DNA of 10,883 nt from Nanobdellota archaeon (GTDB lineage Archaea; Nanobdellota; Nanobdellia; Woesearchaeales; JAHJBD01): contig JAHJBD010000164.1 of NCBI GenBank assembly GCA_018813725.1, positions 1-10,883 of the forward strand, read 5' to 3'. The first letter of the stretch is position 1; each line of letters starts with the position of its first letter. This document shows, in pieces, positions 1-6,468 of the stretch. The notes under the pieces are model-generated. The model worked only from the letters and a program-made list of their open reading frames with translations. It was not told the DNA's origin and did no database searches. A program made the translations under genes and the position numbers.

Positions 1-2
1 CC

Positions 3-257
3 AGAAATGATAAAAGGCAACTGATCGAAAAGGCACGCGCAGACCTAAAAGAGGTAGCAAGGTTAGTAACACAAGTTAGAACAATGATGCCGCAGGTCAC
101 GATCAAAGAGCAGCCCAAGCCAATTCCAAAACCAGTTATTAGGCCAATGCTTCCGCCGCCAAAACCAGTGACAGTACAGCCAAGGAAAAAGACTGAGATT
201 GAGCTACTGGAATCTGAGCTTGCAGAGATAGAAAAAAAGATTAAATCTATCGCATAA
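3..257 (+). CDS. 3' end of an unrecognised protein (partial, proline-rich linker and helical tail)
   Basis: The frame is open from the window edge to the TAA at 255-257, giving the last 84 residues of a protein that begins outside the window. The visible part starts with a charged helical stretch (RQLIEKARADLKEVARLV), then a proline- and lysine-rich linker (KPIPKPVIRPMLPPPKPV), then a short charged helix rich in E and K (ELLESELAEIEKKIKSIA) that could form a coiled coil. No catalytic motif is visible and I do not recognise the family. The pattern of helix, Pro-rich linker and helix fits a flexible tail or interaction segment. The gene ends about 15 bases before the TATA box of the tRNA-Leu gene, so the two are probably separate transcription units. 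Confidence 0.75.
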   Translation, partial: RNDKRQLIEKARADLKEVARLVTQVRTMMPQVTIKEQPKPIPKPVIRPMLPPPKPVTVQPRKKTEIELLESELAEIEKKIKSIA

Positions 258-272
258 ATTCTTTTGATTAAG

Positions 273-282
273 TTTATATATT
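273..282 (+). promoter_or_regulatory. TATA box of the tRNA-Leu gene
   Basis: TTTATATATT lies about 31 bases (centre to first base) before the tRNA 5' end at 309. That would place transcription start near 302, a few bases upstream of the mature 5' end, as expected for an archaeal tRNA promoter. Confidence 0.65.
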
Positions 283-339
283 ATTGATTAATCCTTTTAT
301 TACATTAAGAGGGAGTGCCGGAGTGGCCAAACGGGATAG

Positions 340-370
340 CGTTTGGTATTGCAAGGTACTAAACATCCAA
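340..370 (+). other. tRNA-Leu intron 1 (non-canonical position 30/31)
   Basis: This 31-base intron is defined by a bulge-helix-bulge. The central four-pair helix is GGAT 334-337 with ATCC 365-368. The 5' three-base bulge is A338 G339^C340 and the 3' bulge is A369 A370^A371. The inner stem is eight pairs, 341-348 with 357-364 (one G-T pair), closing an eight-base loop. No clear outer helix is seen, so the motif is the relaxed form. The cut sites put A371 at tRNA position 31, where it pairs with T429. Confidence 0.78.
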
Positions 371-377
371 ACTCAAG

Positions 378-427
378 TTATTGAGTGATGAGGTCTCAAA
401 AAAGATCGATGAATGACTCTATGGGCC
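378..427 (+). other. tRNA-Leu intron 2 (canonical position 37/38)
   Basis: This 50-base intron follows G37. The central helix is CTCA 372-375 with TGGG 422-425 (one G-T pair). The 5' bulge is A376 G377^T378 and the 3' bulge is C426 C427^A428. The outer helix is the anticodon stem. The inner part pairs GAGT 383-386 with ACTC 416-419. The outer anticodon stem includes A371, which is joined to G339 only after intron 1 is removed. Confidence 0.8.
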
Positions 428-473
428 ATCTATTGGCTTAGTGCCTACTAGGGTTCGAATCCCTACTCCCTCA

Positions 474-482
474 TTATTTTTT
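474..482 (+). terminator. T-rich tract after tRNA-Leu
   Basis: TTATTTTTT follows directly after the discriminator base. An oligo-T tract in the non-template strand is the usual archaeal termination signal. Confidence 0.55.
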
Positions 483-548
483 AAGCATATAAGGTGATAT
501 AATCAGCAACTTACTTCTATCAAGGGACCAAGCTTCAATTTCATTTCT

Positions 549-561
549 TAATATTTAAATA
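549..561 (+). promoter_or_regulatory. TATA box of the RNase J gene
   Basis: TAATATTTAAATA is centred about 30 bases before the ATG at 586. Transcription would start within a few bases of the start codon, so the message is probably leaderless or nearly so. No Shine-Dalgarno sequence precedes the ATG. Confidence 0.55.
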
Positions 562-585
562 CTTTGTAGATAATTTCTATCAAAA

Positions 586-1908
586 ATGCTAAAGATCACA
601 GCCATAGGCGGCTACAACGAAGTCGGAAAGAACATGACTGCGGTGCATGTAGATGAAGAGATAATAATATTAGACATGGGCCTGCACCTTGAATCCTACA
701 TCAGATACACAGAAGAAGAAGACCTCATCAACATCACAAGGCAAGAATTAAGAAAAGTCGGTGCCATACCAGATGACACCATATTAAAGAACAAAGACAA
801 AGTTTCTGCGATCATACCGACGCACGCACACCTCGACCATGTAGGCGCAATGATATTTATGGCAGAAAAATACAAAGCACCGATCATCTGCACACCTTAT
901 ACTAACGAAGTCATCAGACAGATATCACAGGATGAAAAGATAGAACTTAAGAACGAGATCAAGGTTTTGAATGTCAACTCAACGATAAAGCTATCAAAGA
1001 ACATCACAATAGAATTCATCAACATGACCCATTCAACACCTCAGACAGTTATGGTAGCTATCCACACAAAATACGGGATAATAATATACGCTAATGATTT
1101 CAAGTTAGACAATCACCCTATGCTTGGAAAAAAACCAAATTATCAAAGGTTAGAAGAGCTTGGTAAAGAAGGTGTAACATGCCTTATCTGCGATTCTACA
1201 AGAGCAGAACGTATGGAAAAGACACCTTCCGAACTTGTTGCAAAAGAGATGCTAAGGGATGTTCTCTTAGGCGTAAACTCCAAAGGCAAAGCAGTGATTG
1301 TCACAACATTCTCTTCGCATATCGCAAGGCTAAAATCAATACTTGAATTTGGCCACAAGATGAACAGAAAGACTGTTTTCCTAGGTAGGTCCTTGGCCAA
1401 ATATATAGAAGCAGCAGAAAATATTGATCTTGTGCATTTTTCAAAAGAAGCAGAGATCGTAAAGTTCGGAGACAAGGTAAGGAAAAGACTAAAAAAGATC
1501 AGTAAAGAAGGCGCTGACAAATACCTGCTTGTTGTAACCGGACACCAAGGCGAACAAAAAGCCACCCTATCAAGGGTGGCCAAAGGAGAATTTGAGTTCA
1601 AGTTCAAGCCAGAAGACCATGTAGTATTTTCTTGCACAGTGATACCTTCTGAGATCAACATAGAAAACAGAAAAGCGCTTGAGCTTGAGCTTGAAAGCAA
1701 AGGGATAAGGATATTCAAAGATATCCATACATCAGGCCATGCTTCAAGAGAAGATCTTAGAGACCTTCTGAACCTGGTTAACCCAAAACACCTTATTCCT
1801 GCTCACGGAAATGATAGTATGAAATCTGCTCTTGCAAGCTTAGCTGCAGAAAAAGGCTTTAAAAATATCCACATTATGCATGACGGTGACACCTTAACTA
1901 TACAGTAG
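586..1908 (+). CDS. Archaeal RNase J, metallo-beta-lactamase / beta-CASP ribonuclease
   Basis: This 440-residue protein is predicted to be a cytoplasmic 5'-3' exoribonuclease (family activity) acting in RNA decay and processing with two zinc ions. The metallo-beta-lactamase core shows D30 (motif I), THAHLDH at 79-85 (motif II, HxHxDH), H149 in MTHS (motif III) and D171 in YANDFK (motif IV). The inserted beta-CASP domain shows DST at 203-205, TTFSSHIAR at 240-248 and TGHQGEQ at 318-324 (the RNase J family usually has TG-QGEP here). The C-terminal side has HTSGHAS at 381-387 and PAHG at 405-408, the last metal and catalytic motifs. The length matches archaeal RNase J, which lacks the C-terminal domain of bacterial homologues. 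The start ATG lies at leaderless distance from its TATA box. The family is clear; orthology to a particular characterised enzyme is inferred. Confidence 0.93.
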   Translation: MLKITAIGGYNEVGKNMTAVHVDEEIIILDMGLHLESYIRYTEEEDLINITRQELRKVGAIPDDTILKNKDKVSAIIPTHAHLDHVGAMIFMAEKYKAPIICTPYTNEVIRQISQDEKIELKNEIKVLNVNSTIKLSKNITIEFINMTHSTPQTVMVAIHTKYGIIIYANDFKLDNHPMLGKKPNYQRLEELGKEGVTCLICDSTRAERMEKTPSELVAKEMLRDVLLGVNSKGKAVIVTTFSSHIARLKSILEFGHKMNRKTVFLGRSLAKYIEAAENIDLVHFSKEAEIVKFGDKVRKRLKKISKEGADKYLLVVTGHQGEQKATLSRVAKGEFEFKFKPEDHVVFSCTVIPSEINIENRKALELELESKGIRIFKDIHTSGHASREDLRDLLNLVNPKHLIPAHGNDSMKSALASLAAEKGFKNIHIMHDGDTLTIQ

Positions 1909-1924
1909 ATTCTAGAATAACAAA

Positions 1925-1935
1925 TTATTTAAATA
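1925..1935 (+). promoter_or_regulatory. TATA box of the PCNA gene
   Basis: TTATTTAAATA is centred near 1930, predicting transcription start near 1955. That leaves a leader of about 12 bases containing the G-run ribosome binding site. Confidence 0.6.
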
Positions 1936-1954
1936 AGGCAAACATACCTATTTT

Positions 1955-1961
1955 GGGGGGA
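1955..1961 (+). promoter_or_regulatory. Shine-Dalgarno-like G run that sets the PCNA start
   Basis: GGGGGGA ends six bases before the ATG at 1968. This spacing and the PCNA-like N terminus (MKLTLAEP) favour 1968 over the in-frame TTG at 1953, whose codons run through the G run itself. Confidence 0.6.
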
Positions 1962-1967
1962 TGTATT

Positions 1968-2714
1968 ATGAAACTTACTTTGGCTGAGCCAACTTACTTA
2001 AAAGAGAGTATCTCAATCATATCTGAACTAGTCAACGAAGCAAGGTTTAAGGTGAGTAAAGATGCCATAGAGCTTGTGGCAATGGACCCTGCAAACGTTG
2101 CTATGGTCATATTTAAGCTTCTAAGCAGCAGTTTCACTGAATATGATGTTGAAGATAATACAGAGATAGCGATAAACCTTAACAACCTTAAGCAGATACT
2201 AAGGAGAGCAAGCTCAAATGATATGGTAACCTTAGAACTAGGCGAAGATAACAAGCTTAAGATCCAGCTAAAAGGCAATACTACAAGGACATTCAACCTT
2301 CCGATTATTGAGCTTGAAGACAAAGAGCAAAAAGTACCAGAACTTACATTTCCAACTTCTATACAGCTTGCATCAAGCATACTTAACAGCGCAATTGAAG
2401 ATGCAGACATTGTAGCTGAATCAGTATCATTTGAAGCAGAGCCAAAGAAGTTCACAGTAAGGGCTGAGGGCGAACTTTCAGCAGCAAAGATTGAGATTGA
2501 TGAAAGCGAAGATGTAAAGGTACATATTGATGGGGAATCAAAGATCAAAGCCAAATACAGCATCGAATATCTAAAAAAGATGATGAACGGCTCAAAGCTA
2601 AGCAACAATGTCACGATCCACTTCAACAAAGATTACCCATTGAAGCTTGACTATAAGACAGTTGACAAGGTAAGCCTAAGCTTTATCCTAGCACCTAGGG
2701 TTGAAAACGACTGA
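1968..2714 (+). CDS. pcn: DNA polymerase sliding clamp (PCNA)
   Basis: This 248-residue protein is the archaeal sliding clamp, which encircles DNA as a trimer and tethers polymerases, FEN1, ligase and other PIP-box proteins. The first PCNA domain shows AMDPANVAM at 38-46, close to the family hallmark AMDPSHVAL, and the helix LKQILRRASSND at 74-85. The interdomain connector is around IELEDKEQKVPELTF at 114-128. The second domain carries YSIEYLKKM at 197-205, DYPLKLDY at 222-229 and the C-terminal LAPRVE at 241-246. The length is typical. Replication and RNA-decay genes lie next to each other here (RNase J ends 59 bases upstream), but PCNA has its own TATA box and ribosome binding site. The gene is intact and nothing unusual is visible. 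Confidence 0.96.
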   Translation: MKLTLAEPTYLKESISIISELVNEARFKVSKDAIELVAMDPANVAMVIFKLLSSSFTEYDVEDNTEIAINLNNLKQILRRASSNDMVTLELGEDNKLKIQLKGNTTRTFNLPIIELEDKEQKVPELTFPTSIQLASSILNSAIEDADIVAESVSFEAEPKKFTVRAEGELSAAKIEIDESEDVKVHIDGESKIKAKYSIEYLKKMMNGSKLSNNVTIHFNKDYPLKLDYKTVDKVSLSFILAPRVEND

Positions 2715-2729
2715 TTAATTTAATAAGAA

Positions 2730-2753
2730 TTTTTTTGATAATTTAACTATCAA
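2730..2753 (+). terminator. Oligo-T terminator and small inverted repeat between convergent genes
   Basis: Seven T residues at 2730-2736 follow the PCNA stop by 15 bases and would terminate plus-strand transcription. They run into a six-pair inverted repeat, TTGATA 2735-2740 with TATCAA 2748-2753, which ends one base before the stop codon of the convergent ligase gene. Confidence 0.5.
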
Positions 2754-2754
2754 C

Positions 2755-4119
2755 CTAAACAACAGATACCTTCTCTAGCTTCTTCTTTGTCTCTTCAAGA
2801 TCCTTAGGCATCATATCAGAATAATACAAAGCTAGCTGTGCTGCCTCAGGATTATTTATCCTCCCCTCTGTAACATACCCTTTGCCTTTGGCATACGAAA
2901 GTATCTTGTCTGACATTGAGGTTTTGCTGTCTATCATATCATAAACCGGCCGTACTATCTTGTTATACCTTGCAGGTGTTACTGACTTTGCAAAATTAAA
3001 GAACCTTTTTGCATAATTATACATCTCTTTATTCGCATATCCTTTGTAAGCGCTCCAATATTGAAGTTTATTTCTAACATAGCTATGCGGCGGGATGTAG
3101 AGCATGCCGTTCTCAATCTTAAAAGCCTCTTCTATGGCGAAATCTGCAGGAAGCACCTCTACAAACTCTCTTTGTATGGTCTTTAAAGAGAATTTCAAGA
3201 GCACCCCAACACCGATAAGTATTGACAGGAAATTAACATCCATCCCTCTCTGCTCAAGAGTACCGTGCTTGTTCAGTTTTACAGGGTTCCAACCTATATC
3301 AAGCTTGTGCGGATAAAGCTTGTCAAAATCAGTTTGCGGTGAAACCCTTTTCACTTCGCGCTCCCATCTCTCCCATCTCTTGTTAAGGCTTGAGAATATG
3401 TCTGTACCGGTCTGCTTGTAAGGTGGAAGTCCGCCTATCTGCTGCAGCCTTGAATAAACTCCGTCCATGTACTTCAGCTTTTTCCCGCCTCTGTAGACAA
3501 GCATCCTTGAATCCTTTGCAAGGTTCTGCCCTTCATAAAATGGCGAGCACTGTGTAAAGAGTGTTAAAGCCGGATCTGCAGCGATCTCAAAGTTATATGA
3601 AGAGACCATTGTCCTCTTAAGCTTGCTTTTCTTAAGCATCCTGATCTCTTTTTTCTTATCATCAAAAACTCCCTTTGGCAAGGTATAATGATTATGATAT
3701 CCAGTTACACGACATGTTACCTTTACCTTATCCTCGCCAAATATCTTCTGCTTGATAAGATACCCCTCACCTTCCTGTATTTTTGGCTCAAACTTGCCAG
3801 GATATGTAGCAAAAGGAAATAATGTCAGCCCCTTCTCCACACAAACCTGTTGGGCTTTCTGTATAGAATCGATCATGTTCAGTGCAGGATTGTATGTCTT
3901 TATATCAGGATAGCAGCCGAACTCGATCATGTTTTGCCCGATCTCTTTTGTGACAGGCATATCAGGATACTTGCTCAGCAGCTCCTGTATCACCTCATGA
4001 GCCCTGTCTGACACTTTTCCTTTGTTATCAAGCATATGGAACTCTGCCTCTTGCCCGGTCATTGACCTTTTCAGGACTTTTGTTTTCAATTGAGAATATT
4101 CTTCATTTATTAATTTCAT
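2755..4119 (-). CDS. GCS2-family carboxylate-amine ligase (glutamate-cysteine-ligase-like)
   Basis: From the ATG at 4119 this is a 454-residue protein of the glutamine-synthetase-like GCS2/YbdK fold, whose members use ATP to join a carboxylate to an amine. Visible family motifs are TGQEAEF at 21-27 (the G-E-E metal/ATP strand), EIGQNMIEFG at 59-68, GYHNHYTLP at 140-148 (the family GxHxH strand), the CSPFYEGQNLAKDSRMLVYR region at 191-210 (family SSPF--G---S-R) and TLEQRGMDVNF at 287-297 (family E-R--D). The substrate cannot be read from sequence, and glutathione synthesis is not implied. A TTG 12 bases further upstream (4131) is possible but less likely. The start lies inside the end of the amidohydrolase gene (17-base overlap), indicating translational coupling and related function. 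A strand-separated GCS2 protein next to an N-formylglutamate-amidohydrolase homologue suggests a synthesis/hydrolysis pair acting on an amide or small peptide. Confidence 0.82.
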   Translation of the reverse strand: MKLINEEYSQLKTKVLKRSMTGQEAEFHMLDNKGKVSDRAHEVIQELLSKYPDMPVTKEIGQNMIEFGCYPDIKTYNPALNMIDSIQKAQQVCVEKGLTLFPFATYPGKFEPKIQEGEGYLIKQKIFGEDKVKVTCRVTGYHNHYTLPKGVFDDKKKEIRMLKKSKLKRTMVSSYNFEIAADPALTLFTQCSPFYEGQNLAKDSRMLVYRGGKKLKYMDGVYSRLQQIGGLPPYKQTGTDIFSSLNKRWERWEREVKRVSPQTDFDKLYPHKLDIGWNPVKLNKHGTLEQRGMDVNFLSILIGVGVLLKFSLKTIQREFVEVLPADFAIEEAFKIENGMLYIPPHSYVRNKLQYWSAYKGYANKEMYNYAKRFFNFAKSVTPARYNKIVRPVYDMIDSKTSMSDKILSYAKGKGYVTEGRINNPEAAQLALYYSDMMPKDLEETKKKLEKVSVV

Positions 4120-5182
4120 CTTCAATATCAAATATTTGTGTCAGATCTTCAGCCAACTTATTGATTCTTTTCTTAATTGGCCTGTTTCCATTTTTTAACA
4201 TATAAAGTTTTTTGTTTATTTCTATAGAAAAGATAAATATGTTGGGAAATTTCTGGTTAAGCCATCTTAGGATATAACCGCCATGGTAAGGAGTATCAAA
4301 AAGTACAGGAGAGTATCCCATGGAGATCATCTTCCTTTGCATGCTTCTTACTATAGGCATATAGAAATGAGGTATGAATTTTGTTCCAAAGCTGATGTTC
4401 GGTCTTCCATCAAGGGCTTTCATCGAATGCCCATCAAATATGATATTAAAATTAAAGGTATCTATCAGTTTGGACAGGGTAAAATAGAATTCACGGTAGC
4501 TCCTGTATATCTCATCTGACTCATGCTTTGTCAATTTCTCTTTCCAGACAACATCCAGCCACTCTTCTGAATTGTCTGCATATATCGCCCGTTCAAGAGA
4601 CCGGTTAAAATCTATCACAAACCTTGACTGCTTACTATCTATCCATATCCCTGCTTTTTCCAGAACAATCCTGCTGTAGATCCTGTTGGTCTCAATATCC
4701 TCTTCCTTAAGCCTTTGCTCTTCTGATATGCTCAGCTTTTTACCGATACTTACAGGCACCCAACTTCCAGAATGGATAGTCAAAAGCAATGTGTTGAATG
4801 AGCTTTTTTTGTAGTTATCATAGATGATGACCCCTCTTTTTGTTATGGTCATCCTGGTATCCAGATATTTAGGATATAGGTGCTCAATATCTGCTTTCAC
4901 CATATTGTAAAGCTTTCGGTCAATAAAAAAATTCTTGAAATATAGCTTATTCCTGTCACGGTAGAATTCATGCAAAGTCCCACTTAAAAATCTCCCAAGA
5001 ATCTTATAGCTTTTTAGCAGCGCCACAAAATTAAGGTGCGGGTCCTCTTCAATAAGTGACACTATCTTGTTCATGATCCGAAACAGAAAAAATCTTTTTG
5101 AGAGTCCAATGGTTATAGATGAGCTTCCTGGCTTGATCAGCACCGGGCTGATGCTTCTTACAACATCCTTAATCTTTTCCAT
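4103..5182 (-). CDS. N-formylglutamate amidohydrolase-like protein
   Basis: This 359-residue protein has an uncharacterised N-terminal region (about 1-110) followed by an N-formylglutamate-amidohydrolase (HutG-like) domain. The domain motifs are TIHSGSWVP at 135-143 (family PHSG), EEDIETNRIY at 160-169 (family D-ETD-LY), SRFVIDFNRSLE at 186-197 (family SR-VVDLNR), FDGHSM at 249-254 (family D-HS) and DTPYHGGYIL at 296-305 (family PY-GG-I). H137, E161 or D162, and H252 are candidate zinc ligands. The family hydrolyses amide bonds of N-acylated glutamate or related substrates. No histidine-degradation genes are nearby, so a HutG role is unlikely. A good ribosome binding site (AGGGG, minus strand 5193-5189) lies six bases before the ATG, and an in-frame TAG just upstream rules out a longer start. 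It overlaps the micropeptide gene upstream and the ligase gene downstream. Confidence 0.8.
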   Translation of the reverse strand: MEKIKDVVRSISPVLIKPGSSSITIGLSKRFFLFRIMNKIVSLIEEDPHLNFVALLKSYKILGRFLSGTLHEFYRDRNKLYFKNFFIDRKLYNMVKADIEHLYPKYLDTRMTITKRGVIIYDNYKKSSFNTLLLTIHSGSWVPVSIGKKLSISEEQRLKEEDIETNRIYSRIVLEKAGIWIDSKQSRFVIDFNRSLERAIYADNSEEWLDVVWKEKLTKHESDEIYRSYREFYFTLSKLIDTFNFNIIFDGHSMKALDGRPNISFGTKFIPHFYMPIVRSMQRKMISMGYSPVLFDTPYHGGYILRWLNQKFPNIFIFSIEINKKLYMLKNGNRPIKKRINKLAEDLTQIFDIEDEINK

Positions 5183-5255
5183 TTTTAACCCCTAGACTGC
5201 TGTAAACAAGACAGATAAGAATTATCAACAATAAAAACAAGACAAGCACTTTCAT
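5169..5255 (-). CDS. 28-residue single-pass membrane micropeptide
   Basis: The ATG at 5255 begins MKVLVLFLLLIILICLVYSS, followed by LGVKNGKD and a TAA at 5171-5169. The product is one positively charged residue, about 16 hydrophobic residues (3-18) and a short polar tail, so it is a predicted inner-membrane segment with the tail probably outside or as an anchor. Support that it is expressed: the TATA element at 5279-5290 predicts transcription start about two bases before this ATG, which would make it the leaderless first cistron. It also contains the ribosome binding site of the amidohydrolase and overlaps that gene's start by 14 bases in another frame. The same layout could instead be a short leader peptide for coupling, or an N-terminal membrane anchor separated from the amidohydrolase by a one-base frameshift in the A run at 5183-5187. 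Confidence 0.5.
   Translation of the reverse strand: MKVLVLFLLLIILICLVYSSLGVKNGKD
5189..5193 (-). promoter_or_regulatory. Ribosome binding site of the amidohydrolase gene
   Basis: AGGGG on the minus strand, six bases before the ATG at 5182. It lies within the micropeptide reading frame, so ribosomes finishing the micropeptide could reinitiate here. Confidence 0.6.
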
Positions 5256-5278
5256 AAGGTTTTATCTGAATAAAAAAG

Positions 5279-5290
5279 TATATAAATATA
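5279..5290 (+). promoter_or_regulatory. Near-palindromic TATA element serving two divergent genes
   Basis: TATATAAATATA reads as a TATA box on both strands. On the plus strand it predicts transcription start near 5309, exactly at the GTG of the hypothetical gene. On the minus strand it predicts a start near 5258, two or three bases before the micropeptide ATG. No other good TATA box is visible between the two genes. Confidence 0.55.
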
Positions 5291-5308
5291 TTGATTAAAT
5301 GCAAGCCT

Positions 5309-5716
5309 GTGAGCCAAGCAGAAACACTTAAGCAATGGGCATATCATTACATACAAAGCAAGGATGCCATTTTTAAGAAGATAAAGTCTATAGAAGACAC
5401 AGAATATGGGTACCTTATCAAATACCAGGATTCAGATAAGAAAGTCTTGATCAAACCTGTCCTGGATATGTCAAATGATGCTGATTCCAATATTTACACG
5501 TACAACACTATGGACAACTTCTATTTTTTGCTTTCTAACTGGGATTATTTTGTCAACCTAAAGGCCCAGATATGTTTCGTCAACCCAAACTCATTTCTAG
5601 AGAAGAAATGGTTAGTGAACCCATATGTACATGATAGGATATGCGAAAGGTCAGCCTTGAAAAGGGGTTTAACCTCATTGTTCCAGACAGTGGATATCTA
5701 CAAACCAAAACCTTAA
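5309..5716 (+). CDS. Hypothetical protein, 135 residues
   Basis: I do not recognise this protein. I start it at GTG 5309, because the TTG at 5291 touches the TATA box and would lie upstream of the predicted transcription start. The N terminus (AETLKQWAYHYIQSKDAIFK) looks helical. A beta-rich middle follows (GYLIKYQDSDKKVLIKPVLD, residues 34-53), then an aromatic stretch (NFYFLLSNWDYFVNL, 70-84) and QICFVNPNSFLEKKWLVNPY (87-106), ending in a basic helix ERSALKRGLTSLF (113-125). There is no signal peptide or membrane segment. The mixed alpha/beta layout with clustered conserved-looking Asn, Pro, Lys and Trp residues could be an enzyme-like fold, but no catalytic motif can be named. It is divergent from the micropeptide-amidohydrolase-ligase unit and shares its TATA element. 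Confidence 0.75.
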   Translation: MSQAETLKQWAYHYIQSKDAIFKKIKSIEDTEYGYLIKYQDSDKKVLIKPVLDMSNDADSNIYTYNTMDNFYFLLSNWDYFVNLKAQICFVNPNSFLEKKWLVNPYVHDRICERSALKRGLTSLFQTVDIYKPKP

Positions 5717-5839
5717 AAACAACAGATAATCCTTCAAAGCAGCCTTACAGAATAAAGGTCTGAAAGGGAGCTCAAAATATGTTACAAAGCGCTATGCGCA
5801 AAAGTATTTAGTCTCCTATGATCTTTATGTAAATTGGCT
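5717..5839. other. Intergenic stretch between convergent genes
   Basis: No gene is seen. The only structure is a short palindrome, GCGC TAT GCGC at 5789-5799, too short to call a terminator with confidence. Confidence 0.5.
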
Positions 5840-6418
5840 TTAAAGAATCAAGTATAATACTTGGCCTATTGCACCTGCAAATAACGGCACTAACAGATTA
5901 TCATCAAGCTCTTCTGCAAACACTTCGACAATTGTCGCAACAAATGCCATAGCCAAAATGATATAGATATTGCTTAGGATAACAAAGCCGACAAACAGGT
6001 TTATGGTAAGCTCTGTCAATCCTCCGCTCACAGTTTTATTCTTGAAGATGATTGTCTTGCCATACCTTTTTCCGATAAGTGCTGCGCCCATATCTCCAAA
6101 TGTGGTCATCAAAAGTGCTGCAAAAGCTATTTTAAAATCAAATACTGCAAGGCTGATGATTGTTCCTGAAAGGAAATATATGACGCCATACGGCCTTGTG
6201 CGCTCTTTAGGACGGATAAACTGTTCAAAAAAAGGCGGTGTCATGTCAAGCTCAAGCCTGAAAAATTCGAATATAAGGAAGAGTATCAATAATCCGACTA
6301 GTGCTAATAATGCAAGCTGCTTTCCAAAAGTCTGTTCAATCAGGTAATACCCAAATATTACCAGCAATATTGAAAGGTGCACTGCCTTTCTTCCTAGCTC
6401 ATGAGTGAATGTCCACAT
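5840..6418 (-). CDS. CTP-dependent diacylglycerol/polyprenol kinase family membrane protein (DGK1/SEC59/VTE5)
   Basis: This 192-residue integral membrane protein has about six to seven hydrophobic segments. It shows the family pattern ELGRKAVH at 7-14, GDMGAALIGKRYGK at 108-121 with the GD pair, then NKTVSGGLTE at 127-136 (family K-T--G--) and E165 with EELDDNLLVP at 169-178, the acidic C-terminal motif. Characterised relatives (dolichol kinase SEC59, yeast diacylglycerol kinase DGK1, plant phytol kinase VTE5/VTE6) phosphorylate lipid alcohols, usually with CTP. In an archaeon a likely substrate is a polyprenol, geranylgeraniol or an archaeol precursor, but the sequence does not decide this. 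The ATG lies 28 bases from its TATA box, so the message is probably leaderless. It is separated by 50 bases from the TrmB gene upstream. Confidence 0.85.
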   Translation of the reverse strand: MWTFTHELGRKAVHLSILLVIFGYYLIEQTFGKQLALLALVGLLILFLIFEFFRLELDMTPPFFEQFIRPKERTRPYGVIYFLSGTIISLAVFDFKIAFAALLMTTFGDMGAALIGKRYGKTIIFKNKTVSGGLTELTINLFVGFVILSNIYIILAMAFVATIVEVFAEELDDNLLVPLFAGAIGQVLYLIL

Positions 6419-6440
6419 AGTAATGTAAGCTTACAAAAGG

Positions 6441-6451
6441 CTATTTAAAAA
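6441..6451 (-). promoter_or_regulatory. TATA box of the lipid kinase gene
   Basis: The minus strand reads TTTTTAAATAG, centred near 6446, predicting transcription start near 6420, two bases before the ATG at 6418. It gives this gene its own promoter downstream of the TrmB genes. Confidence 0.6.
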
Positions 6452-6468
6452 TCTTATGATTTAGTATC

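Larger units (their letters stand above)
309..473 (+). tRNA. tRNA-Leu(CAA), read with two introns
   Basis: The acceptor stem is GAGGGAG (309-315) with CTCCCTC (466-472), seven perfect pairs, and discriminator A473; no CCA is encoded. The D stem is CCG 318-320 with CGG 332-334. The T arm is TAGGG / TTCGAAT / CCCTA at 449-465. A long variable arm (GGC 435-437 with GCC 443-445) makes it a class II tRNA, so Leu or Ser. The gene is 165 bases long. Removing introns 340-370 and 378-427 leaves 84 bases with a five-pair anticodon stem (ATAG 336-339 plus A371, with TCTAT 429-433). The loop is then CTCAAG (372-377) plus A428. The anticodon is CAA at 374-376 with U33 at 373. Read without the first intron, no Leu or Ser anticodon falls in a paired arm, which is the main reason for calling two introns. 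Confidence 0.88.

Noticed and set aside
283..291. The nine bases ATTGATTAA occur just after the TATA boxes at 273 and at 5279 (5290-5298).
   Set aside because: Short A/T-rich match expected by chance in this composition; the two promoters are otherwise unrelated.
378..427. Possible box C/D guide RNA inside tRNA-Leu intron 2: GTGATGA at 385-391 fits the C box and CGATGA at 407-412 resembles a C' box.
   Set aside because: No CUGA D or D' box is found at a usable spacing, so no guide region can be defined.
1143..1718. Long minus-strand frame of 191 codons inside the RNase J gene, with a similar 211-codon frame at 1994-2629 opposite PCNA.
   Set aside because: Both are serine- and leucine-rich mirror frames of well-supported genes with no independent signals.
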